Program-made: the position numbers and the translations under genes
The notes under the pieces: model-generated
What the model saw: only the letters and a program-made list of their open reading frames with translations
The model's database searches: none
Told to the model about the DNA's origin: nothing
In this document: piece after piece, positions 1 to 10,960 of the stretch
Position numbering within the stretch: position 1 is the first letter of the stretch
Layout: each line of letters begins with the position of its first letter
From: Mimachlamys varia
Taxonomy: Eukaryota > Mollusca > Bivalvia > Pectinida > Pectinidae
DNA length: 64,000 nt
Reading direction: 5' to 3'
NCBI GenBank assembly: GCA_947623455.1
Contig: OX392538.1
Coordinates: forward strand, 31,247,001 to 31,311,000

Positions 1-2297
1 TAACACAATTACTTTAACGTTTATAAGTTATGTCGGATGGAATAAAAAAAAATCTGGTTTACGATCTAGCGATTGTTAACGCCATGCAAAGAAAATGCCA
101 AGAAATGCGTGGGCCCTTTCCACTGTAGGTTGGGCGTAAAAAAAGTGCCTGCCCCAATCGCATGTTTTACTACAAATATATATGTTTGTTCATGTCATCT
201 CCCTTCCCATTGTCTCACTGCTGATATTTAGATTGGCGTTCGCTCCTTTAAGGAAGGGTTTGGGTTATTTCTTCTGTCCGATATCAAACGATGGCAGTTA
301 TTACGCTCAGTATTATGCACCCGTATTCACTATAATTTTCTCCGGTTGAGGTGTTATATTGTGGTATTCGGTAGTATTCATTGGTGTGGGTGCACTTAAT
401 AGTCGGTATCATACATGTATCACACGAAACAATCACAGCCTCCCAAATACACACGAAATTAACACAAACACACCGAAAAACATTCTGCAGTGAACCCAGA
501 CGGGATCGCTCCCTGTTATCGAATATCAAGTAATATAAGAGAATTATTATGCTACGATTTCACCATGAAATATGTTTAATAGAATTGTGTTTTTGAAATA
601 AGGAAATATTTCGATTTTCAAGTACTTTTTGTTAAGTTTTTGTTAAGTATGTTGTTAAGTTCGTAACGGATTGTTTTCGATACCTGTTACTTCCAATGCC
701 AAGGACTTGCCAATATCCGATACTATGAAATACCCACATTGCTTTAATTCATTTAACACCTTATGTCCTCAATAACCTTTCATTATCAAGTACCTTCCCA
801 GTTCCGGTTTCTTTCATTACCCAACACCATTCGATACCTATTTTATGTTGATACCCTGTGCACTCGGATACATGTACCCAGTATCATGAAAACCCGTTAC
901 TATTCCATTTCTGGTAATTTTTGCTTGTATGATATAGCAACAATGTCACAAAACTAAAAAGAACAACATTGAACAAATATTTTGGACACTACCAAAAGTT
1001 TCATCAATTTTTGTTGAAAAATAAAAGAACGACGTGGATGTACGTGACACCAGTCGTTAGGTGCACATTACGAACTATAAGTCATTGATATAGTTGTGTT
1101 TTATCAGATAACATATATTTATTTTATACAGAATATATCCTTACCCATTTTATACGCATTTTTGCTACCCTTAAACTTAATGAAACTAAACAAACGACCG
1201 CTATGTTGCCGTGATTTCGTCATTAAATGCCCGTGTTAAATTAGTTACCCTCGTGCAAAGAAATAAACTTGGCACACTACCTTGAAATTTTGTTTCTTAT
1301 CATCAATGATGCTTATTTTGGCGCGACCAAAAAACAATATTTGTAGAAAAGCAACACTAGAAACTGGGTTAAATGGGTATATCTTCTTTCATGATATTAG
1401 AATATCATTACATAACCGCTTTATGCTTATCTCGTATGCCTCAGTTTAGATAAAACGCGGATTCAGTAGATCTTCTGGTTGAGCTGAGGAGGAAATATGA
1501 TGAGTTAGTAGTCGTGGTACAAGCTATCCCTCCTTTTATGATGTCTTTATGTAGCGGTTGAAGATGGCATAATTACCAAGTTCTGTTTTGAGATCAGGCG
1601 AGATAAAGACAAGGAAATGCACCAACAAATGCATCACATGTGCCATAAGATTTTATTTTCAAGGGTTATGTTCAAATAATTTACCAACCCTCCCGATCGT
1701 AGCACGTGCTGCACATACATGTTAAACGCTATGGAATAAAAGTAATTGTTTTCAAAATGTCCTGTTTATGTTGAATGACTCATAGACTCCGTCACGTTAT
1801 TACGTCAGTGGTTTTGTCCTAATATAGAATAACAAAACAATTAATATTCTCACTTCTGATTCATGACAACGCTTGACTGCTTTGACATCTGAATCACAGC
1901 TGCGCTTAACCGATCCTCCATTACGTAAGAACAGTAAGTATCTTAACGACATTTAAACAGTAAGGCATTACTTTCCTAACAACGCCTGACGCATGGTTAT
2001 CATTAACGCACAGTGAATGTGAGTGTGCCGTAAAATTAAAAACAGACAAAGGTTCGTTATTGAGACATTATAGCATGATTGTCATGGTTCCAATCGGCCG
2101 ACCAAATGCCACATTAACTGATGTTTACGTAAAGGTTGACACACCATGATACAAAAAAAATCTAATTGTGACATTCTAGATGGATTTTATCAAATCTTAA
2201 AATCTTGTTATGTAATCTGTGCCTCGTTTTGACATGCACTGAAAATCGGTATGACTGTTCAGTCAATTACGCGTAGTAAAGCGAGTCTATCTAGTGG
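1..2297. other. Intergenic or intronic DNA, no gene seen
   Basis: All reading frames are broken into short pieces and none resembles a protein I know. Around 120-200 there is a sequence starting GGGCGTAA that resembles the 5' end of repeat family D (compare 58563), too decayed to call. Around 627-665 the string TTGTTAAG occurs three times in a short tandem. Nothing else stands out. Confidence 0.6.
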
Positions 2298-2301
2298 ATA
2301 A

Positions 2302-2631
2302 AAGCCCAATATACGCATATTTTGGGAATTTTGGTGATTTAAAAAAAATCCACTTGAAAACCATGTAAAATTAAATCTAAAACAGTACCTACCCAGAAAC
2401 GTTTGACAGAAAATTTTAAAAATTCAAAATAATTTAGGTGTGGACCACTAAAACAAGAAGCCGAAGTGAGACGACAAGTCAAAATGGATGCATGTTTACA
2501 TGTACAAAAAGGTGTTCAACCGCTGCTGTACCGATACCCACGAAAGAATAGATCTTAAGTAGTCTTGATATCAGTAAATGTTACCTAAATCGATAAATAC
2601 ATTTTTGCCGAATGTTACGTATATTGGGACT
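2302..2631. mobile_element. MITE family B, copy 1
   Basis: Non-coding element of about 330 bp. The left end reads AAGCCCAATATACGCAT and the right end is its near reverse complement (ACGTATATTGGGACT). The right flank is TTAA and the left flank is ATAA, probably a decayed TTAA. Four further copies or fragments lie near 16.9, 38.7, 48.0 and 55.7 kb. The inner part contains a block beginning GTGGACCACT that is shared with the 16.9 and 38.7 kb copies. No ORF for a transposase is present, so it must have moved with enzymes made elsewhere. TTAA target preference is typical of piggyBac elements; the assignment is an inference. Confidence 0.8.
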
Positions 2632-2689
2632 TTAATGGTGAAATATATAGCACGAATACATCAACTTCCTTCAACAATCGAAAAGGAGT

Positions 2690-3187
2690 TGGTTGATTGT
2701 TTTTACGTTCTATTAACAGCCAGCGTCATTTAAGGACGGATTTCCGGTGTATACGATGTGTTTGTTTGTGTGTGTTGCGAGCGTGGGTATTTGGGAGGGT
2801 GTGGTATGTTCATGTAAGTCTTTTTGCCGATTTAAAGTGCTATCACACTGAAGCACACTGCCGAGGGACCCCGGCAGAACACCCTACCCGGTCACATTAT
2901 ACTGAAAACGGGCGAACCAGTTGTTCCACTCCAGCAATGCTGAGCGTCAAGCAGGGAGTAGTAACTACCATTTAGAGACTCTGTTTATGTCTAAGCCTGG
3001 GGACAGAACCCATAGCCTACCTCACAGGGGCGAACGCTAAACCAAAGACTAAAAGTGAGGTTGCGTCAAGAGAGACATTATGAAGGATAAAGTTGTTTAG
3101 AAAGAATGGAAAAGATGATATATCAAGTTTAGTCGATCTTGCAGATCAGAGATGGGGACGGCAGGTACAATTTGTACGCCCTACATC
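2690..3187 (-). mobile_element. SINE-like element family D, near full length
   Basis: Read on the minus strand it starts near 3187 with GGGCGTACAAATTGTACCTG and ends near 2690 with a tail reading GGCTGTTAATAGAACGTAAA. The middle contains a tRNA T-arm-like string, GGGTTCTGTCCCC. Blocks such as AAGTGCTATCACACTGAAG are shared with copies at 8.1, 10.8, 18.4, 23.4 and 58.6 kb. At about 500 bp it is long for a SINE and may be a composite. The short ORF at 2697-2975 lies wholly inside it and is not a gene. Confidence 0.75.
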
Positions 3188-3208
3188 CATAAACTGATTT
3201 ATTTAAAA

Positions 3209-3640
3209 TTTGTTTAAATACATTTTAAGGACTTTCCTCCTGATTAACTTTTACATGTGGTTGGAGTTGAATTGCTTAAGGAATGCCATCAAGTTAAACC
3301 TTATACGTATATCAACAGGTTTTAAAAAAAGGATTGAAAAACAAACGACTTTTAAAAAAAAGTAATTTAGTCATTTGCATCTTCCACTAGCAAAAAAAGG
3401 AATCAAATTTATTGTTTAACTACATTTTAAGGACTTTCCTCTTGATGAACTTGTACATATGGGTTGCGTTGAGTTGCTTCAGAAATGCCTTTACGTTAAC
3501 CCTAACACGTATATCAAAAGGTTTGAGAAAAAGGAGTGGAAACCAACAACATTTTTTGAGAAGATATTTAGACATTTGCAGCAGAGATGCATTCGTTTTC
3601 GGATCCCTGTACATATGGCTTTTGTACAACATTTTTCTTG
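3209..3640 (+). repeat. Duplicated exon-like segment, unrecognised
   Basis: Two direct copies of about 180 bp lie 202 bp apart (about 3211-3390 and 3413-3591). Both begin with TGTTTAA.TACATTTTAAG followed by GACTTTCCTC, which looks like a weak splice acceptor followed by an exon. The second copy is open in one frame from 3430 (residues DFPLDELVHMGCVELLQKC and onward) to a stop at 3641. The first copy has several stops in the matching frame. This fits a duplicated exon of which one copy has died, but other frames are also open in the second copy, so coding is unproven. I do not recognise a domain. Confidence 0.35.
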
Positions 3641-3669
3641 ATTCTAGACCAAAATAAACACACTTATAA

Positions 3670-4298
3670 TATACACAGATATTGTGAATACATTCCGATC
3701 CTCAACAGCATTTAAGTCACCGGAAACATCTAGGAAATTTAACACTTTACCATACACTTCGAAATAAATGTGTTCGTCATTATTCTAAAATACTCGTTAG
3801 AGAAAGCTCCCACTCGGAATGTTTCCCCGACAGCAATAAAATCAGAGATTAAATTCTTTCAATGCAAACGTTTTCGAAAGAGTCACGCCTCATCCCGTTA
3901 TTTTTTCTAATGTTCTCATTAATTTTATTTTTTTTTTATTTAATTGGCCGTGTAGCATTTGGTTCAATCATTATATACTTGATAGCTTTCATTAAAATAT
4001 AGCTACATCAATATGATATTATATTGAATAACGGATATACGTTCATTATCTTTTTATCTTTGAAATGGGTTTTGGTAAAATAACGATAATAAAAAGATTT
4101 TTGATACATTTAGATGCAGTTAAAGGTTCCATATTTCTACTATGTACTGAAAGAGTGCATATTACTTTGTATAATAATCATAAATCTACCATTAGGGTGT
4201 TCACCTCTTTGGAATTACATTTTACATCTGTAGCTAGAACCCCTCACTGTGGCAATGGGAGGATAACAATCATGCGTATCCATTACAGGGCCATTAGC
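3670..4298. other. AT-rich DNA, no gene seen
   Basis: Contains T-runs near 3920-3950 and short broken frames only. The ORF at 4065-4349 runs into the degenerate start of the satellite that follows and shows no family likeness. Confidence 0.5.
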
Positions 4299-4299
4299 A

Positions 4300-4450
4300 T
4301 ATTGCGTGCTATATACAGTATCCCAACGTGTGATGGTTGCTGCTCCTAATCCTAATATCTACAGCTCATATCTAACAGTACTTTACATCAGTATTCCATG
4401 CTGTGATAGTTGCACCTTACCGTTACAACGTACAGCTCATTACTGTCTTT
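4300..4450. repeat. Two degenerate outlying units of the 71-bp satellite
   Basis: Two units of about 70 bp carry the landmarks of the main array further right: ACAGTATCC, TGTGA.GGTTGC or TGTGATAGTTGCACC, and ACAGCTCAT. They are much more diverged than the units after 5340 and are separated from the main array by the 145-bp repeats, as if those had been inserted or had grown inside an older satellite. Confidence 0.65.
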
Positions 4451-4530
4451 GTGAAGTTCCAAGTGATAAAATAGCTGAAGCTTACCATAACAACACACAT
4501 TTCATACATGTAACTGTATTCTGGTAATTT

Positions 4531-5035
4531 TGGTTGTCAGTCAAGGTTGAAGGTCAAAGATCACCGTGATTACCTTAGAAATAAAGAAAGTAGTTTACGA
4601 GATATCATAAACCCCTTGAAGGATTCAATACATTTTCATACCATTCATCACGCTCTACACTTTAATAGATTTTAGTGGTCTTCAGTCAAGGGTAATGGTC
4701 AAAGGTTACTGTTATCGATTTGGGAATAAAAAGATTGCGTACAAAATATGTCTTCAACTTCTCGCCAACATTTATTCACAACATAGCATCACGATGTCAT
4801 GTTATACACCATATTATAATTTGGTGTTCAGTCAAGGTTAAAGGTCAAATGTCATTGTTGAACGTTTGGGAAGAAAGAGTTTGTGTACAAAACTGACAGA
4901 TTTTGTTCATTTTCACAACATAGCATCACACATTCAAGTATCACACCTGATTCGATTTTGTTGGAAAATCAGTAGAATTGAAAGGGTAAAAGGTCACACT
5001 TTGCCACTTAGCGGGGATGGAAGTTTGTTTTAATT
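4531..5035. repeat. 145-bp tandem repeat, about 3.5 units
   Basis: The marker CAGTCAAGG occurs at 4538, 4683 and 4829, followed by a decayed form at 4970, giving periods of 145, 146 and 141 bp. Each unit carries, just after the marker, a string close to AGGTCAAAGGTCA, and later CACAACATAGCATCACA in the middle two. No frame stays open across units. Confidence 0.85.
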
Positions 5036-5064
5036 TTTAAAAGCACTCGGTTCCATATTGTTTT

Positions 5065-5902
5065 CATCGTATGTATTGTAACCACCAATATGACGGTTGC
5101 ATCTTACCACAAAATGCATCGCTCACAACTATATAATTGTTGGTCTAGTATTCAACATTGTGGCGATTGCACCTTATCACAAAACACACCGCTCACAACT
5201 GTGTTATTGTACATACAGTATACGCCAGTGTGGCGATTGCACCTTGCTACAATAACACACCGCTCATGACAGTAAAATTGGAGGTACAGTATCCGCCATT
5301 ATGGCGATTGCACCTTATCACAAAACACACAACTCACAACTGTATTATTGTACGTACAGTATCCCCCTGTGTGACGATTGCACCTTATCACAAAGCACAC
5401 AACTCACAACTGTATTATTGTACGTACAGTATCCCACTGTGTGACGATTACACCTTACCACAATAACACACGGCTCACAACTGTATTATTGTACGTACAG
5501 TATCCCCCTGTGTGACGATTGCACCTTACCACAATAACACACGGCTCACAACTGTATTATTGTACGTACAGTATCCCCCTGTGTGACGATTGCACCTTAC
5601 CACAATAACACACGGCTCACAACTGTATTATTGTACGTACAGTATCCCCCTGTGTGACGATTGCACCTTATCACAAAACACACGGCTCACAACTGTATTA
5701 TTGTACATACAGTATCCCCCTGTGTGACGATTGCACCTTACCACAATAACACACGGCTCACAACTGTATTATTGTACGTACAGTATCCCCCTGTGTGACG
5801 ATTGCACCTTATCACAAAACACACCGCTCACAATTGTATCATTGTACATACAGTATCCCCTTTGTGACTATTGCACCTTACCACAATAACACACGGCTCA
5901 TA
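5065..5902. repeat. 71-bp satellite array, about 12 units
   Basis: Successive units have periods of 70 or 71 bp (repeat points at 5360, 5430, 5501, 5572 and so on). Landmarks are GTATCCCCCTGTGTGACG, TTGCACCTTACCACAATAAC and ACTGTATTATTGTACGTACA. The central units (about 5340-5830) are nearly identical and the outer ones diverged, the usual pattern for an array homogenised by unequal exchange or gene conversion. The ORF at 5158-5466 simply reads through the repeats. Confidence 0.95.
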
Positions 5903-6366
5903 AGTTACTTCACGCTACCAATAAAAAGACCGCGGTAGGGTATATTACGGAATCCGAGCAATGCAAACGAAGTCAAGGTGAATACGTAACAATTATAGAT
6001 CATCTTATGTCATGGCCTTTGGTATGGTTTTGTTCCACGTTACGTAAGAGGATCATGGCTTATATCTTTGTGATATTGACAGTTACTTATTATCTTCCTT
6101 TGATCAGTGAGGCTTCTCCTCCCTTCGCCTAGCACTTGTTATATTAATTAAGTACTAATGAGGATAACATGAGGTAACTATTATGGCAAAATTGAATTAT
6201 TTTGCAATATGTGCAATGCGCTTCCATGTCTTCGTAATATTCGTGAAATGTTTAAGTATTACATAGATAGGGAACAACGTATTCCCCACCCTCCCCTGTA
6301 AAGAGGTGGTATGTAATCATATTTCTACTTGTCACGCTTTGCTTTTTGTTAGGTGATATATTAACA
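5903..6366. other. No gene seen
   Basis: Only short broken frames and no repeat that I recognise elsewhere in the window. Confidence 0.5.
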
Positions 6367-6592
6367 TACTGCAAAAGCCAATATTTTCGCGCGTGGGATT
6401 TTTCTCTTAGTCAGCCTCCAAACTGTTCGCGGTGTCAGTCATCTGTTCAGTACTGTGTACCTATAACACTATTATTCACCACGAAGTTTGGGGGGTGTTA
6501 AATATTTTCGCGTGTTGATATATATGCGGAAATATAATACCAACGATATGAGCTAAACTGTCCACACCGCGAACAATTCCACTTTTACAGTA
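6367..6592. mobile_element. Hairpin MITE family G, copy 1
   Basis: 226 bp. The left end reads TACTGCAAAAGCCAATATTT followed by TCGCG, and the right end reads CGCGAACAATTCCACTTTTA then CAGTA, its imperfect reverse complement. A second inner inverted pair is TTCGCGGTGT and ACACCGCGAA. The TACTGTAAA end plus inner CGCG motif is shared with elements at 18.8, 36.6, 37.6 and 39.8 kb. It has no coding capacity. Confidence 0.7.
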
Positions 6593-6944
6593 GGTGTGAA
6601 TGAATTTTAACATCAATGTTTTAAGATAAGAAAGAAACTGAAAGTTCATATTAATAAATAATTGAAATTGATTTTGTTTGAAAAAAAATATCTTTTGTTT
6701 CTTATGATAATCTCTTTATAGATAACAATATAACATCTCGGTTCCTACTAACTAACACGTTTAGCAATATTATCTCACTTATTTTATAAATAATATATGA
6801 TAAAGCAATAAAAGAATTAATTGGTTTGCTAGTTGTTTAGTAGGTTGTAGAGCAATAAACGCATTTTTAATAGTTATGGACGTGTCTCTATATGCCTCAT
6901 ATATGCATGCATACGTGATGTGGTGTACTTGTCTTCTTTTAGAA

Positions 6945-7040
6945 AGTGCAAATCTGATGACATCTTTATAGTGCTATCTCACTGAAATGCTATGCCAACT
7001 GTTTCAGGGACAGGGCTCCGCCTCGTAAAATATACTTACA
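6945..7040 (-). mobile_element. Fragment of family D
   Basis: The string GTGCTATCTCACTGAAATG matches the block GTGCTATCACACTGAAGC of the longer copy at 2690-3187 in the same orientation. Both ends are lost. Confidence 0.45.
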
Positions 7041-8051
7041 ATTAAAACCAAGGCAGTTGAAATACATGGACGGACAAAACGTAAAAAATGAAGATGTATA
7101 AGAAAGCATTCGATGCAATTAACCGTATACTCAGTTATTCTGTCAGACTTAACATCTAGGCTTTATATACTTGTTTTGTCCTAATCTAAACTCATTTAAA
7201 GTTGAAAGCAATTATACATTTCTTATCTAATTCAAGGAAATACATACTTAAATGCGTTTACAACATTAAACAAGTCTTTTTTACCAAGAAAATTTAAAAA
7301 TCTTGAAATAGTTTGGTGGAAATGATATAATTAATTTGAGCACACACCGTTTTACATGTAAACACTCAGCTATAAACTACATAACATGTCAAGGCATACA
7401 TACATACATGTAGGTAAGTCAGTGTCTTATGTATGAACTATATACAATAACACAGTTCGATGAAGTCGTCGATAAACAGAAGTCACTAACTCGTCATTAA
7501 ATAGTTCTCATGCTCAAGCATGGATTTTGTGCTCAAGGATATAGGACAAATTGAAAATACTTGAAGCTACAAATTGAAATCATTGTTTGTAGTTGACTTT
7601 TTGTTATCGTAAACGTGATTTGGGTGAAATATAAAAAATCTGGAGCACGAGAACGTTTTAATGAATGCGGGCCCTAATATTATGCTATTGTACTAAGCCA
7701 GGGATATTTATGTAATTTTCTCCTTGGTTCATACTTTGCCCCTAGTTTAGTCGACATAATCGGCATAAGAATTGTACCTTTTGTCCCATCGCATATTCAT
7801 AAGAGGCGATCATTGTTGGGACTTTTATTGTCTTTTAGTTCTTACGACTATTTTTTTATTTGGGGCATCCAACTGTTAATTCAGTGTGGTAGCACTTAAA
7901 AGTCATCAGTTTCGCAAAATCCTGGGGCGGCTGACATGAACAGGCCGACTTTTAGTGAACATAGCAGTTAATAGGATGCTCAAATTCATCAAATCAAACT
8001 AACGCAATCCATTTTTTCTATTTTTTTAAAAAACCTTTTCTAGTACTATTA
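7041..8051. other. No gene; possible family D 5' fragment near 7760
   Basis: At 7763-7800 the sequence GCATAAGAATTGTACC followed by TTTTGTCCCATCGCAT resembles the 5' end of family D seen at 58563 (GGCGTAAGAATTGTACC). The remainder is AT-rich with short frames. Confidence 0.45.
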
Positions 8052-8290
8052 ATTGGTTTGTTGGTTCATTGTTTTTACGTCTTATTAACAGCCAGAGACA
8101 TTTAAGGACGACCTCCGGTGTTTACAATGTGGGTGAGTTGTGTTAAGAGCGTGTGTATTTTGGAGGGTGCGGTATGCCTTGTAAGCCTTCTTGCGATAGT
8201 TCAGATATTTTGCCGATTTAAAGTGCTACCACATTGAAGTATACTGCCGAAGGCCCTCAGCAGAACACCCCACCCGGTCACATTATACCA
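8052..8290 (-). mobile_element. SINE-like family D, 5'-truncated copy
   Basis: Minus-strand copy whose 3' tail is at 8070-8100 (plus-strand text TTTTTACGTCTTATTAACAG). It shares the blocks AAGTGCTACCACATTGAAG and CACCCGGTCACATTATAC with the copy at 2690-3187 and stops short of the 5' portion, as expected for incomplete reverse transcription. Confidence 0.75.
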
Positions 8291-9237
8291 ACAACGCGCG
8301 AATTTAATAGTGTTCCATCAGTGGTTAAGGAAGACTGCAACACATCATTTGTTCGTAACGCCAAAGGCAACCAACTACAACCAAATTCATTAAGATTTTA
8401 ATATGCATGCATAAATATTTTTAATCACTGACAGAAACATCAACATGTTATCTGTCACCTGTTATACAGTAGCTACAACCGGAAGTCACCAGACAAATAT
8501 ATATAGTTAGTTTTATATTTCTGACGTACATTCTGCAATAAAGAGGTGCATTACACATGCATGGGTCCTTGACTTAGTGACATTAACAGTTTGTTTTACC
8601 ATATCTCGCCGTGTCTTCTATCATGTGCACCTGTTTACAATTTTGTATTAAAACATGTCAGATATGCATTTCATATCTAAATTTAAACGGAAGCTATACG
8701 TCATGGATTCACATCTGACGGGTTTGTAACATGTCCGCCTCCAAATGTATATATGAAATATGTTTCAAAGTTCACTCAACAGGTGACAAAGAGTAAGAGG
8801 CAAGGTGTTATGAATTTTTGCTGAGTTTGGGAAACCGTGTTATATTTGCATCGTTTTTGTTGTCCTAGTACGTATATAAGTGTTCAAAACAACGTTTTAT
8901 TTGTTTATGCAGCTGGACATTTTAAAACATAAATAAGGAGATATTTAGGTCAGTGAGCACAGCATGGCCATCTGGCTGCATACATTTTGTACGTCATAAT
9001 CACCAATGTCACTCATATTTTGGTAATACATTACAATAATTTCCTAAAAACTAGGTTAATAAAACAAAGAAAACAAGAAGATGAGTTAGGAAAGAAAATA
9101 AACAAATTAATTACAAAAAAATAATTGTGACACAAAAATAAAAACAATTATACGTGGTAAAAACATGTTAGTATTTGTATCACGAAATACCTATAACAGG
9201 TAATTATTCTTTAAATCATTATAATTTTCGGTGGTGG
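8291..9237. other. No gene; A-rich stretch 9050-9165
   Basis: Short frames only. From 9050 to 9165 the plus strand is very rich in A. No repeat matched elsewhere in the window. Confidence 0.5.
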
Positions 9238-9252
9238 TTGGGGGGGGGGGGG
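9238..9252 (+). repeat. Poly-G run
   Basis: A run of about 13 G residues directly precedes the family C copy that follows. Confidence 0.9.
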
Positions 9253-9267
9253 CGAGGTAGATGAATA

Positions 9268-9440
9268 AAGATGACGTAATACACACAAATGCTGCACCTT
9301 TTAATTTTGTTAAAGATACAGTATGCTGCAAAAATGAATTAAACTGCATCATACAGCTGTTTCGTCCACCTAGGACTCTTCAGTGATGCTGAAAACCAAA
9401 AGGCGGGAATCCGAAGTGTCTAAACTAATGCAGAAGCAGA
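9268..9440 (+). mobile_element. Repeat family C, copy 1
   Basis: Shares blocks with copies at 18.05, 34.1 (reverse) and 60.0 kb: GATGACGTAA, CACACAAATGCTGCACC, ATTAAACTGCATCATACAGC and TGTTTCGTCC followed by ACTCTTCAGTGATGCT. The copies show neither terminal inverted repeats nor a protein frame; a non-coding end of a larger retroelement is possible but unproven. The ORF at 9383-9649 begins inside this repeat and is not supported as a gene. Confidence 0.7.
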
Positions 9441-10429
9441 AGGGTCATGTGCATAAAACCCCTTTAATTTATGAATTTAGAAGTACTATTAAACTCATTT
9501 TGTATAATGCCAAATCGGTACTACGAAAATGTGTATATTATACACCGTGCCACTACTCAAATGAGATCAACTGTGGCTATGGAGTCATTTACAGAATGTA
9601 TTCACTATTATCTTATGGATGCGAGCTTCATGAGAATCATCATCATTAGCAATAATAAACATTATAAATAGATACTTAGTTACACTGAGCAAGATGACGA
9701 GAAGGAATGCATTAGTAAGCTTGAGTTGTCATCTACCTCTAAGAGCTCTTTCAACAGCCACAGATATTTACGTAACTTGTATAGTTTAGAACATACACAT
9801 CTAAAAGCATTTTTCTCTTGCCAGTAGAAAGTGAAATTCATTTCCGCAAACCCACTATCTGCCAAACAAGTGTTCCCTAGAAACGTTATTACAAATAATG
9901 ACAAACCACTTGACATAAATGTTTCTTTCGTTGACACAAGGGTCTATGTGTCACTGCTCATGTGACCTTGGTACTTGACCTTGACACTGGGAAGTAGCTA
10001 ATGTGTGTCCTTACGTACATGAATCATACTCTGTACAAGTTCATGGCTTACGTATACTGTTCATGAGTTCATTAGATGTGAATGTTGTACATGATAATGA
10101 TACATGTATCATTGGTGAAAAATGTCTCATCTACAAGTGTGAGGCGTATTTGGTATGTGGGAATACCACTTTCCCGGAAACAGTTAATATACGTTAACAA
10201 TACTCATCTTCAAAACACCTTTGCTGATGTTACATCAATACATGAAATTTTGGATTCCCACCTTTTGGCCCCTAGCATCACTAAAGAGTCTTAGGAGGAC
10301 ATTGTTTTGGCATACTGTTTCTACATGTATTGCTAAATTTAAAAAGTGCAGCATATGCAAATGTTACGTCATCTTACGTACTTATGACATTTCCGAACAA
10401 GAATGCTTACACGAACATAACATAACCTC
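9441..10429. other. No gene seen
   Basis: Several ORFs of 64-94 codons exist on both strands (for example 9680-9937 minus and 10221-10505 plus), but none shows a known domain, a supported splice context or a matching frame in another copy. At 9962-9990 the text TGACCTTGGTACTTGACCTT holds two reversed AAGGTCA half-sites. Confidence 0.45.
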
Positions 10430-10512
10430 CTCAGTAAACATAAACTCACATCGCATACGCCAGGAAGTCGTCTTTGAACGACCTCTGGCATTAATAGGAC
10501 GATAAAAACCCT
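10430..10512 (+). mobile_element. 3' tail fragment of a family D type SINE
   Basis: Ends with GGCATTAATAGGACGATAAA, the same type of terminus as the copies ending near 18737, and is preceded by TCTTTGAACGACCTC, equivalent to the TCCTTAAATGACGC block of the others. Confidence 0.6.
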
Positions 10513-10744
10513 ACCAAAACCGATGTCATAGGCGAGCAATGTACCAAATAGGCATGCTTAACGTATTTTGCATGTTGCTCATCTTTAAATGTCGTCTAAG
10601 CATATTTTAGCATATCAGAGGAAACATGTCAAATTCTTCATCTTCGAGAAATGTTATCGACGGTTTTGTGCATATAAGAGAAATATGTTACATTTTAATC
10701 GATCAGCGTACCACAAACTAACCAAGACCAAAGACGAAACAAAG

Positions 10745-10960
10745 CGTATACTTTATAGTGCTCCATGTACCATGCAGAAATATACTTCCTGAACCCACCA
10801 CCCTCTCCCGCCCCAAGCAGAATATCCAACAAGGTCACAATATACTGACCATAGATGACCTTGTTGTTCCACTACGAAACTGCTGAGCGCAAAACATATT
10901 TCTTCCACGTAGAGATGAATGTTCAACTAAAGACCAAACATGAGGACGTCCCATAAGAAA
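10745..10960 (-). mobile_element. SINE-like family D, diverged internal fragment
   Basis: Carries TAGTGCTCCATGTACCATGC, GTTGTTCCACTACGAAACTG and CTAAAGACCAAACATGAGG in the same order as the equivalent blocks at 2840-3060. Strongly decayed. Confidence 0.6.

Noticed and set aside
5065..5902. Regular array resembling a CRISPR locus
   Set aside because: The 71-bp units are continuous tandem copies with no unique spacers, and the surrounding DNA is animal.
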